Source of the DNA: Hyphomicrobiales bacterium
GTDB taxonomy: Bacteria > Pseudomonadota > Alphaproteobacteria > Rhizobiales > Beijerinckiaceae
Direction of reading: 5' to 3'
Assembly: GCA_025351165.1 (NCBI GenBank)
Contig: JANXWK010000016.1
Location: forward strand, 1 to 64,000
DNA length: 64,000 nt
Numbering within the stretch: the first letter of the stretch is position 1; each line of letters opens with the position of its first letter. Below, piece by piece: positions 28,636-35,585 of this stretch. The notes under the pieces are model-generated. The model was given only the letters and a program-made list of their open reading frames with translations. It did not search any database and was not told where the DNA came from. A program made the position numbers and the translations under genes.

Positions 28636-29502
28636 ATGGACCGCCGTAAATTTGTAACTGCAATTGCTGGTGGTATGGCTTACTATGGTAGCAGGCCTGT
28701 TTTTACACAAAACAGCAGGCTTGGAACAACGCGCACGTTAAATATTGGCACAGCAGGTGGCTTCCAGCTTGGTTTTAAATCATACCCAAAATCTTTCCAC
28801 CTCAACGCAAAAGAACTTATCCTGACTTTTGACGACGGTCCAAAACCAGGACCAACAAACGCAGTGCTGAAAGCCTTGCGCGATGAACAGGTTTTGGCAA
28901 CCTTTTTCCTGATTGGTCAAAACGCCGTTGCAAATCCAGATCTTGTAAAACGCATTGCAGCGGAAGGTCATACAATTGGCACACATTCCAATACCCACCC
29001 CATGACCATGCGTGATCTACGTGAGACAACAGCAAAAACAGATATTGAGGTTGGCATTCAAAATATAAGCAAAATCATGGAAAACACAACACTTGCCCCG
29101 TTTTTTCGTTACCCTGGCTTTGGTGATACACCAGCGCTTAACACATGGCTTGGCTCCCGTAATATTGGTGTCTTTGGCACCGATATCTGGGCAAGTGACT
29201 GGATAACCATGACGCCTGATGCTCAGCTGAGCCTTCTTATGAAACGCATTCGATCAGCTGGACGCGGTATGGTGCTGCTTCATGATATTCGCCAACAAAC
29301 CGCAGATATGATGCCAGACTTTTTAAGACAATTGAAAACTGAAGGCTATAAAATAGTCCACATGGTTGCTGGCAACAGCCCTGCCCAGTTTCAAGATGCA
29401 CCTCCAAACTGGTCATCAGAAACAGACAGATTCTTAAACAAAAGGTCAACACACAAGACTTGGCCAATCAGCACTCCATTTGAAGATTCATCATATGACT
29501 AA
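28636..29502 (+). CDS. polysaccharide deacetylase family protein (NodB domain)
   Basis: Carbohydrate esterase family 4 protein of 288 residues. The N-terminus DRRKFVTAIAGG resembles a twin-Arg or anchor-type export signal. NodB motifs are present in order: LTFDDGPKPGP (motif 1 with catalytic Asp), GTHSNTHPMT (metal-binding His pair), FRYPGFGDTP (motif 3), ASDWITM (motif 4) and VLLHDIR (motif 5 with His). The substrate could be peptidoglycan or an exopolysaccharide. It starts about 100 bp from the divergent GH25 gene and overlaps the following methyltransferase frame by 8 bp if that gene starts at 29495. Confidence 0.92.
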   Translation: MDRRKFVTAIAGGMAYYGSRPVFTQNSRLGTTRTLNIGTAGGFQLGFKSYPKSFHLNAKELILTFDDGPKPGPTNAVLKALRDEQVLATFFLIGQNAVANPDLVKRIAAEGHTIGTHSNTHPMTMRDLRETTAKTDIEVGIQNISKIMENTTLAPFFRYPGFGDTPALNTWLGSRNIGVFGTDIWASDWITMTPDAQLSLLMKRIRSAGRGMVLLHDIRQQTADMMPDFLRQLKTEGYKIVHMVAGNSPAQFQDAPPNWSSETDRFLNKRSTHKTWPISTPFEDSSYD

Positions 29503-30283
29503 ACACTCTTTAGCAGATTATGTTGCCCATAATGTATCAATATACTCGCTAAAGGGCATAGCGCCCTATTACGCGCGTGAACCGCTGCACCCAGCCGAGA
29601 TACAGATTTTCATCAAACACAAAGCTGAGTTTGATAGTAAAACTGTGCTGGATATTGGTGTGGGCACAGGCCGCACATCCAAATATATCGCGCCTTATTG
29701 CAAACGCTATGTAGGCATTGAACTTAACAAGGATATGCTGGATCTCTTCAGCGAAAAACTGCCGCAAGTTGAACTTTTTCATTGCGATATGCGCGATTTT
29801 TCGAGCCTCAACGAAGATAAATTTGATTTTGTGCTTGGGCCATATTCTGCATTCGATTCGTTGAACCATACCGATCGGCTAAAAATGTTCCGTGATATTC
29901 ATGCCATGATGCAGCCTGGTGGCATGTTTGTATTCTCCACACATAATTCGAACTGGGTGGGTGTTGGCTTGCCCCCGCAGCTTGAACGTACAAAAGACCC
30001 CGTGCGGCTGCTCAAAAACTTTTTTGCCCATCGCAAATGTATTAAAAATCATGCTCGCATGAAGCCACTTGAGGAGCGCCACGAAACCTATGCCATTTTA
30101 AACGATATTTCACATGAATGGCTTGCATTGCTGTATTACATCACCCGCGAACAGCAAACCAGACAGCTAGCCGAAGCAGGTTTTAAACTGCTGGAAGTCT
30201 ACGACCATAATGGCATTATGCTGGAGGCTGGAATGGACAACAGCCATTGCGCCGTGCTGTATTACGTATGCAGGTGGGTTTAG
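29495..30283 (+). CDS. class I SAM-dependent methyltransferase
   Basis: 262-residue cytosolic methyltransferase, substrate unknown. The Rossmann fold is shown by VLDIGVGTGRTSKYIAPYC (motif I), GIELNKDML (acidic end of beta-2), FHCDMRDF and PGGMFVFSTHNSN. The ATG at 29495 is preferred over 29480 because it reduces overlap with the deacetylase gene; both are in frame. Overlap implies co-transcription with the deacetylase. It may modify a polysaccharide or small molecule, but nothing in the sequence says which. Confidence 0.85.
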   Translation: MTKHSLADYVAHNVSIYSLKGIAPYYAREPLHPAEIQIFIKHKAEFDSKTVLDIGVGTGRTSKYIAPYCKRYVGIELNKDMLDLFSEKLPQVELFHCDMRDFSSLNEDKFDFVLGPYSAFDSLNHTDRLKMFRDIHAMMQPGGMFVFSTHNSNWVGVGLPPQLERTKDPVRLLKNFFAHRKCIKNHARMKPLEERHETYAILNDISHEWLALLYYITREQQTRQLAEAGFKLLEVYDHNGIMLEAGMDNSHCAVLYYVCRWV

Positions 30284-30689
30284 ACATTGTACGATCATAA
30301 AATTTTGTGTTTACTATGCCAGACTTATGCTATCAAAATTTGTAATTAAACTCGGACATAATGCTAAGATATAAAATTCATGGGCTGTCATAGACAAGAT
30401 TGTCAGAAGTACCATTTTTTATAGATGAGAAGTCAGGTTTTATATCTTCCATAATTGAAACTAAATTCATATTTTTTTTTCAGGCACAGATGGAAGTTCT
30501 TTCTGAGAATGCCATTGCACTTAAGCGGAATGCTTTTAGCCTGTCACCAGACCCAAAGAGCCGCGAAGCAACTTTTCGAGCGCATTAATATGATTGGATT
30601 TTACTAATCTAGGACAGCCCTAAGTTTTTCATGTAATTTGCACACCACGCGCTTAGTTTAATAAGCATTTGCCATATCAATAATCGCAA
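30284..30689. other. non-coding stretch upstream of the DUF1640 remnant
   Basis: About 400 bp of AT-rich DNA between the methyltransferase gene and the DUF1640 pseudogene. A 62-codon open frame at 30400-30588 has no usual ribosome-binding site and no family I recognise. I see no RNA gene or repeat here. It looks like decaying intergenic DNA. Confidence 0.5.
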
Positions 30690-31025
30690 CTAATTTTCGA
30701 ATATAAACTGATTAAAAATATTACCCCAATGTGAAAACTTCACCGGTGCAAGTACTACCCCCAAAATAATGAGGGTTTGAAAGCCAATAGCTCCAAACAT
30801 CCATTTCATTAAGTCAGCTTTAACTTCGGCTATGTCTGATCTCAAGGATGACATATCGCTTCTTATTGGAGTTAAATCTTACCTCAGATCAGCTCTTTTA
30901 ATAAGCTGCTAACTAGTTGCGTCTGCAAAAGCTCGCAAAATACCATCTGCTTGCTCTATTGTAAGCTTAACTTTTTCTCTTAAAATTTGAACAAATCTTA
31001 ATGTATCAAAAACAACTACTGTCAT
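30690..31025 (-). pseudogene. DUF1640/CCDC90-like coiled-coil gene with two in-frame stops
   Basis: Reading leftward from the ATG at 31025, a 111-codon frame begins MTVVVFDTLRFVQILREKV, continues with a helical stretch TIEQADGILRAFADATS, and ends with a transmembrane helix after ADLMKWMFGAIGFQTLII. This is the layout of small DUF1640 coiled-coil membrane proteins. Codon 39 is TAG (30909-30911) and codon 49 is TAA (30879-30881), so no full product can be made. The rest of the frame is intact, which points to recent inactivation or, less likely, to sequence error at two places. In working relatives these proteins often occur as multiple copies of unknown function. Confidence 0.82.
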
Positions 31026-31144
31026 TTTTAAACTTACTATTCACTCAAGCTATGAGTACACTACAAAAGTTATCTTCTGGGTAGTACATACTACAAATGA
31101 CAGTGTTTGTATAGTTGGAAGCATAACAACCAACCAGTAGTTAA

Positions 31145-31229
31145 TGGTGCGGCCAAGAGGATTCGAACCTCCACGGAGTTACCCGTTACCACCTCAAGGT
31201 AGTGCGTCTACCAATTCCGCCATGGCCGC
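31145..31229 (-). tRNA. tRNA-Leu (anticodon GAG)
   Basis: An 85-nt class II tRNA with a long variable arm. The acceptor GCGGCCA pairs with TGGCCGC, followed by A and an encoded CCA. The D-arm is TGGCGGAATTGGTAGACGCA, the anticodon loop is TTGAGGT with GAG, and the T-arm contains GGTTCGAATCC. The first pair of the anticodon stem is a C-A mismatch; the rest is standard. Confidence 0.95.
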
Positions 31230-31319
31230 CCAGATTATGCCTGCTGGCAGGTAAGTCCAACATTGCACAATCAATTATCAAACCATACTCACTCTGACAA
31301 GCAAATTTATACAGCAAAT

Positions 31320-31619
31320 TTATGCAGCAAGTGGCTCTGGCGCAGCGGGTGCCGGATTAACAGGGGGTAAATCGCCTGCACGCTCCACCTGCGGGCGTTG
31401 AACCATTTCCACAACCTCGATTGCAATGCGCGTACCAATAACCACAACGCGCCCATTGGCAATGGTCAGATTATTGGCCTGGATTTCCACCAGATCATTT
31501 TCGCCAGAATCCAGCTCAATGACAGCGCCGCGCCCCAGACGCAGCATCTGGTGCACAGGCATAATGCAGCGCCCTAAAACAACTGAAATATCAACCGAAA
31601 CCTTGTGAACTGTTGTCAA
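31320..31619 (-). CDS. FliN-like (FliM/FliN C-terminal, SpoA) protein
   Basis: Small protein with the surface-presentation (SpoA/FliN) domain: VSVDISVVLGRCIMPVHQML, then RLGRGAVIELDSGENDLVEI and NGRVVVIGTRIAIEVVEMV. A Pro/Ala-rich tail follows. In flagellar motors FliN forms the lower C-ring. No other flagellar gene is in this window, so it is an orphan. The open frame runs back to 31790 and would overlap lipB, so I prefer the TTG at 31617-31619. That start has AAGGAGA ten bases upstream and gives 99 residues, the normal FliN size; an ATG at 31655 is the alternative. Start choice is moderately certain. Confidence 0.72.
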   Translation of the reverse strand: MTTVHKVSVDISVVLGRCIMPVHQMLRLGRGAVIELDSGENDLVEIQANNLTIANGRVVVIGTRIAIEVVEMVQRPQVERAGDLPPVNPAPAAPEPLAA

Positions 31620-31751
31620 CTTACGATGTCTCCTTGACCTTCTGGTGCAATGCATATCCAAAGACGGGCTTGCCAAAAGAAGATTGGCTTGCCAAAAGAT
31701 TATAACAGGCAAATTTTGCCTATCTGAACTTAACAGTAGTATGGTCAATAA

Positions 31752-32474
31752 GTGATTAACGCCCGTAACACTCTGCAAACTTTGCTGCATGCAGAGTTTA
31801 ATAATCCGCCAGTTGAATGGCTGACATCAACTGATCTTACGCCTTATGAGCAGGCAGTTGCCTTTATGGAGGCGCGGGTCGAACAGATTGCAAAGGGTAG
31901 TGCACCAGAATGTGTCTGGCTTGTCGAGCACCCGCCCCTTATAACGGCAGGCACAAGCGCAAAGGCGGATGATCTGCTTGGCACGCCCTTTCCAGTGCAC
32001 CAAACAGGGCGCGGTGGACAATACACCTATCATGGCCCAGGCCAGCGCGTAGCCTATATCATGCTGGATTTAAAACGTCGTGAGCCAGATGTGCGTAAAT
32101 TTGTGGCTGCTCTGGAGGCTTGGATCATCGCAACACTTGCAGCCTTTAATGTGAGGGGCGAGCAACGTGAGGATAGGGTTGGCGTGTGGGTTGCGCGCCC
32201 TGATAAACAGCAGGGCGCAGAAGATAAAATAGCTGCAATTGGCATTCGTGTACGCAAATGGGTGACATTTCATGGCATATCCTTGAATGTGAACCCTGAT
32301 TTGTCGCATTTTGACGTAATTGTGCCATGCGGGGTCAAAGAACAGCTTTATGGCGTTACAAGTTTGCATGATTTGGGTTTGGGGATAGGCATGGCGCAAG
32401 TCGATACTGTGTTGAAACGTGAATTTGAAGTGGTGTTTGGTGCAGCCTTTGCTCAAATTCAAAAGGATTTTTAG
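31752..32474 (+). CDS. lipB: octanoyltransferase (lipoate-protein ligase B)
   Basis: Transfers octanoyl from octanoyl-ACP to the lipoyl domains of 2-oxoacid dehydrogenases and the glycine cleavage H protein, the first step of lipoate synthesis. The 240-residue protein shows [45 protein letters not shown] (catalytic Lys) and IVPCGVKE (catalytic Cys). The GTG start at 31752 yields the usual length. LipA is not in the window. The YdcF-type gene starts at 32475, right after the lipB stop, so the two are probably an operon. Confidence 0.95.
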   Translation: MINARNTLQTLLHAEFNNPPVEWLTSTDLTPYEQAVAFMEARVEQIAKGSAPECVWLVEHPPLITAGTSAKADDLLGTPFPVHQTGRGGQYTYHGPGQRVAYIMLDLKRREPDVRKFVAALEAWIIATLAAFNVRGEQREDRVGVWVARPDKQQGAEDKIAAIGIRVRKWVTFHGISLNVNPDLSHFDVIVPCGVKEQLYGVTSLHDLGLGIGMAQVDTVLKREFEVVFGAAFAQIQKDF

Positions 32475-33281
32475 ATGTTTTACCATGTTTCAAAAATATT
32501 ATGGTTTTTTCTAACTCCATCCAATCTGATATTTGCCATTATTTTTAGTGGTTTCATTCTTATGCTTTTGCGCAAAAATACTCTTCAGAAGGTGGGACTG
32601 CGCATTCTGTCAGTCGGTGTTTTTTTCCTTTTAGCCTGCGGCCTTGGTCCAGTGGGAGCAGCATTGACAGTGCCATTGGAAAAACGTTTTCAGGCACAGA
32701 ACAGCGACATAGCAAAGCCTGTTGCAGGAATTGTCATACTGGGCGGTGCAGTCAAATCCCGCAGTCCCATGGCAAATTCAGAGATGCTGGAAATGAACGA
32801 GGCGGCTGAGCGCATGACAGCACTCATATTACTGGCAAAACAGTACCCGGATGCAAAAATACTGTTTTCTGGCGGTATTGGCGATCTGTTTGATTTTGGC
32901 ATACCAGAGGCCGATGAGGTTAAAAACACCATAGGAAAATTGGGCATTGATCCAGCCCGCATGATGTTTGAGCGCCGCTCTCGCAATACATTTGAGAATG
33001 CGATCTACAGCAAGGAATTGGCTCAGCCTAAACAGGGTGAACGCTGGCTGCTGGTCACATCTGCCTGGCATATGCCACGCTCCATAGGCTGCTTCCGTCA
33101 GGCTGGCTTTGAAGTAGACGCCTACCCTGTTGATTTTCGCACCAATGGCTGGCAGGATCTTCTTCACCCTTTTGGCTCTGTTGGAGCTGGTTTGCGCACA
33201 ACGGATGTAGCCATTCGTGAATGGCTGGGACTGATTGCTTACCGCCTGACGAACAAGACAAACACCTTGTTGCCTGAATAG
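32475..33281 (+). CDS. YdcF/ElyC-type DUF218 protein (second copy)
   Basis: 268-residue envelope protein with two hydrophobic helices at about 10-32 and 38-60, then the DUF218 domain: GIVILGGAVKSRSP near 84-97, KILFSGGIGDLF, ERRSRNTFENAIYSKEL and LLVTSAWHMPRSIGCFRQAGF. The arrangement with two helices is that of YdcF/ElyC, which influence cell-envelope integrity or lipid-carrier recycling in E. coli. It is distinct from the one-helix copy at 9116. It starts immediately after the lipB stop. Confidence 0.88.
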   Translation: MFYHVSKILWFFLTPSNLIFAIIFSGFILMLLRKNTLQKVGLRILSVGVFFLLACGLGPVGAALTVPLEKRFQAQNSDIAKPVAGIVILGGAVKSRSPMANSEMLEMNEAAERMTALILLAKQYPDAKILFSGGIGDLFDFGIPEADEVKNTIGKLGIDPARMMFERRSRNTFENAIYSKELAQPKQGERWLLVTSAWHMPRSIGCFRQAGFEVDAYPVDFRTNGWQDLLHPFGSVGAGLRTTDVAIREWLGLIAYRLTNKTNTLLPE

Positions 33282-33347
33282 GCGTATCAAACTCCATTCA
33301 TATTCAATTAACCATAAGAAGAGCTTATTAAAGCAATGGAGATGTTC

Positions 33348-34472
33348 ATGGACCTGCATTCTAAAAAACGTATTTCATGTAAAAAACTGAATATACTGAT
33401 CATTTTATGTGCTGCGTATATTCTGGATTCAGGCGTTGCGTTTTCACAATATTATCCTGGCTATATCTATGAGCCTTATGGCGAGGAACCCTATTATCCA
33501 GAGCGCTCCAATCGAAGATCCCCGCGTTCAAGCGTTGAAATACTTGAGGAAGGGCCTGTAATCCGCACACAAAAACCAAAAAAACAACGCCAGCCTTTAG
33601 CGCCAGAACCACCCAAAAAACCTGAAAACATAAACTCTGGAGGTGCGCCATTCCCTCCTGCCAAATCAGCTGTTTTAGCGTCTAACCCTCAATATATGCC
33701 TCAGGAAATTGTTTTTGAATTCAAAAGCAATACGTCACCTCAAGCCATGGATCAGCTCATAGCCGCCAATAAACTGGAGCGTATATCGTCTTGGAAGTTC
33801 AGGCTTACAAATTCCGTTATCTTTCAATATCGTAGTAAAGATGGTCGCCCTGTTGAGGCTGTAATGACAGCCTTGCTGCAAAATCCTGATATTTTAAGTG
33901 CACAGCCAAACTATGTCTATAACTTGCGGCAAACCATGCCCGCAAAACAGGTAAATCCACCAGCTCAATATATACTTGATGCACTAAATGTGAATGAGGC
34001 ACAAAAACTTTCCAAAGGCGCAAATATAACTATGTCTGGCTTCGATAATGCCCGCGCAGAAATAACAGCTATTGCGCCAGAGGTAAAAATCTTAGCCGAG
34101 TCACCTTTGGAAAAGCAGGCTAGCACGAGCTTCGAGGCTTTACGCAATCTTGACAGAGCGTTTGAAAACAAAGCCCGTATTGTGAATATTGGCTTATTCA
34201 AAAGCGATGATAAAAGCCTAAATCGCATGGTTAGAGCTGCCAAACAACAGAATATGATTATAATTGGAACAAATGGCAATGCTGATATAATTGCAAACAC
34301 CCCATATGTGAGTGGAATTATGGCTCTTATACTGCAATTAAAACCAGAGCTAAACACAGATGATATACGCAAAATTTTGGTGCAGTCTACAACTACTGTT
34401 AAAACACCAGATGGCAAAGAGCTCAGGCTGGTTGACGCCCTAGCGGCTGTGAAGGCGGTTGAAAGGAAATAG
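33348..34472 (+). CDS. secreted subtilase-family relic lacking the catalytic triad
   Basis: 374-residue exported protein (signal helix near residues 14-33) with a Pro/Arg-rich linker (about 45-95). An inhibitor-I9-like prodomain follows (PQEIVFEFKSNTSPQAMDQL, then NPDILSAQPNYVYNL), then an S8-type core. The usual catalytic Asp segment after GANITM reads SGFDNARAEIT, the HGT-type His segment is absent, and the C-terminal helix TPYVSGIMALILQLKPEL lacks the preceding GTS with the nucleophile Ser. Despite this loss the frame is open over its whole length. It therefore looks like a pseudo-enzyme or a gene that lost blocks in frame. ATG candidates are at 33336, 33342 and 33348; GGAG at 33338-33341 favours 33348. 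It probably cannot act as a peptidase. Confidence 0.72.
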   Translation: MDLHSKKRISCKKLNILIILCAAYILDSGVAFSQYYPGYIYEPYGEEPYYPERSNRRSPRSSVEILEEGPVIRTQKPKKQRQPLAPEPPKKPENINSGGAPFPPAKSAVLASNPQYMPQEIVFEFKSNTSPQAMDQLIAANKLERISSWKFRLTNSVIFQYRSKDGRPVEAVMTALLQNPDILSAQPNYVYNLRQTMPAKQVNPPAQYILDALNVNEAQKLSKGANITMSGFDNARAEITAIAPEVKILAESPLEKQASTSFEALRNLDRAFENKARIVNIGLFKSDDKSLNRMVRAAKQQNMIIIGTNGNADIIANTPYVSGIMALILQLKPELNTDDIRKILVQSTTTVKTPDGKELRLVDALAAVKAVERK

Positions 34473-34479
34473 ACTTATA

Positions 34480-34516
34480 TTGCATCCTTCAAATATGTAC
34501 GCTATCATGTACATAT
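34480..34516 (+). promoter_or_regulatory. promoter and operator of the yefM-yoeB pair
   Basis: TTGCAT (34480-34485) and TATCAT (34503-34508) are spaced 17 bp apart, a good sigma-70 promoter. A perfect inverted repeat, ATATGTAC (34493-34500) and GTACATAT (34509-34516), flanks and overlaps the -10 box. ATGTACAT inside the right arm is itself a palindrome. TGTAC-type palindromes are the known binding sites of YefM, so the antitoxin complex probably represses its own operon here. Confidence 0.75.
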
Positions 34517-34532
34517 CAAAAAGGTAATACTC

Positions 34533-34787
34533 ATGAACCATGTCTCGTTCACAGATCTACGCGCTAACATGGCAAGCCAATTTGATTTGGTGGAAGCCAA
34601 CCGATCAGAACTGGTTGTGACCCGTCAAAATCACGAACCTATTGTAATCATGCTCTTATCAGAGCTGGAGGAAATGCGTGAAACATTGCATCTTTTAAGC
34701 ACCCCTGCCAATGCTGCACGACTTTTAGCAAGCATCGCGCAGCTTGAAGCTGGTGAAACACAAGAACAAAACTTGATTGAACCGTGA
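34533..34787 (+). CDS. yefM: type II antitoxin, Phd/YefM family
   Basis: 84-residue antitoxin. The N-terminal half (VSFTDLRANMASQFDLVEAN and VVTRQNHEPIVIMLLSELE) is the Phd/YefM DNA-binding fold; the C-terminal part is a charged helix that wraps the toxin. AAAAAGG lies before the ATG. It neutralises YoeB and, together with it, represses the operon through the palindrome just upstream. The stop region overlaps the toxin start by 4 bp (GTGA). Confidence 0.92.
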   Translation: MNHVSFTDLRANMASQFDLVEANRSELVVTRQNHEPIVIMLLSELEEMRETLHLLSTPANAARLLASIAQLEAGETQEQNLIEP

Positions 34788-35056
34788 AAATTACATTTAC
34801 GGCCTTGGCATGGGAAGAGTATGTATTCTGGCAGCAAAACGATGCTGCAATCCTCATTCGCGTTAATGAGTTGATTAAAAATGCCTCCCGTACACTCTTT
34901 AATGGCATTGGCAAACCTGAGCCTTTGGTTGGTAATTTGAAAGGCTATTGGTCTCGTAGAATAACGCGAGAACACAGGCTGGTGTATAGGGTTTCTGGCA
35001 ATGGCGAAACGCAAGCGTTAGAGATTGCAATGTGCAGGTTTCATTATTGGGGATAA
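34784..35056 (+). CDS. yoeB: YoeB-type mRNA interferase toxin
   Basis: 90-residue ribosome-dependent endoribonuclease of the Txe/YoeB family that cuts mRNA in the ribosomal A site. Catalytic residues known from E. coli YoeB are present: Glu46 in GKPEPL, Arg65 in TREHRLVY, and His87 in CRFHYWG. WSRRITREHRLVY is the family signature. The protein looks intact. The GTG start overlaps the yefM stop. Repeats lie directly downstream. Confidence 0.94.
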   Translation: MKITFTALAWEEYVFWQQNDAAILIRVNELIKNASRTLFNGIGKPEPLVGNLKGYWSRRITREHRLVYRVSGNGETQALEIAMCRFHYWG

Positions 35057-35079
35057 TGGGTTTGGTCTTTATGTTCGTT

Positions 35080-35443
35080 ATGCGCGGGCTTGACCCGCGT
35101 ATCAAAGTCTTAAAAAATTTACAGTCATTTTGGATAACAAATGTACGTTCTCCCGTTTTATGCTCGAGTGTCTTTGCGGGCGAGCGTAGCGAGACACGCG
35201 ATCCAGAAAAGTAAATTAAAAACAGATGCTTATCGTTAACATACTAATTTTACTTGATCACGGGTCTACACTTCGTTTTGCCCGCGAAGACAGCACTGCT
35301 AACATATATTTATTATCCAAAATGACTATAATGACTAGCCAAGAATTTTTACTGTAACGCCCTCCCAGAAAAAGGGCGCATTTTTAACTCCAATAGCAAT
35401 GACAATATTTAAAGACGTGGATACGCGGGTCAAGTCCGCGCAG
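35080..35443. repeat. nested inverted repeats downstream of yoeB
   Basis: Outer arms at 35080-35134 and 35390-35443 are imperfect inverted copies of about 55 bp sharing CTTGACCCGCGTATC. A perfect 15-bp inverted repeat, AGTCATTTTGGATAA at 35123-35137 and its complement at 35313-35327, lies within. Inner arms at 35167-35205 and 35254-35297 share TGTCTT-GCGGGC-type sequence. The whole 35057-35585 interval has no supported gene. This resembles a short palindromic mobile element or a pile-up of intergenic repeats; a degraded copy of the inner arm is at 58241. Confidence 0.7.
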
Positions 35444-35585
35444 TACGCGCTGCTGGCAGCTGTGTAATCTTTTGGGATGAGTCGAAAATGGTTGGTTTTT
35501 GAGCATCGCAATGGAGCATATATTGAAGACGTGAGTACTGAAGCGCAAAAAACTGCTACTTGCAGGCCATCCCAAAAGGTTATTC

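Noticed and set aside
30400-30588. 62-codon open frame after the methyltransferase gene
   Set aside because: No ribosome-binding site or recognisable motif, in a stretch that otherwise looks decayed.
31620-31790. Longer start for the FliN-like protein
   Set aside because: It would overlap the start of lipB on the other strand and add residues with no counterpart in FliN; the TTG at 31617-31619 has a good AAGGAGA site.
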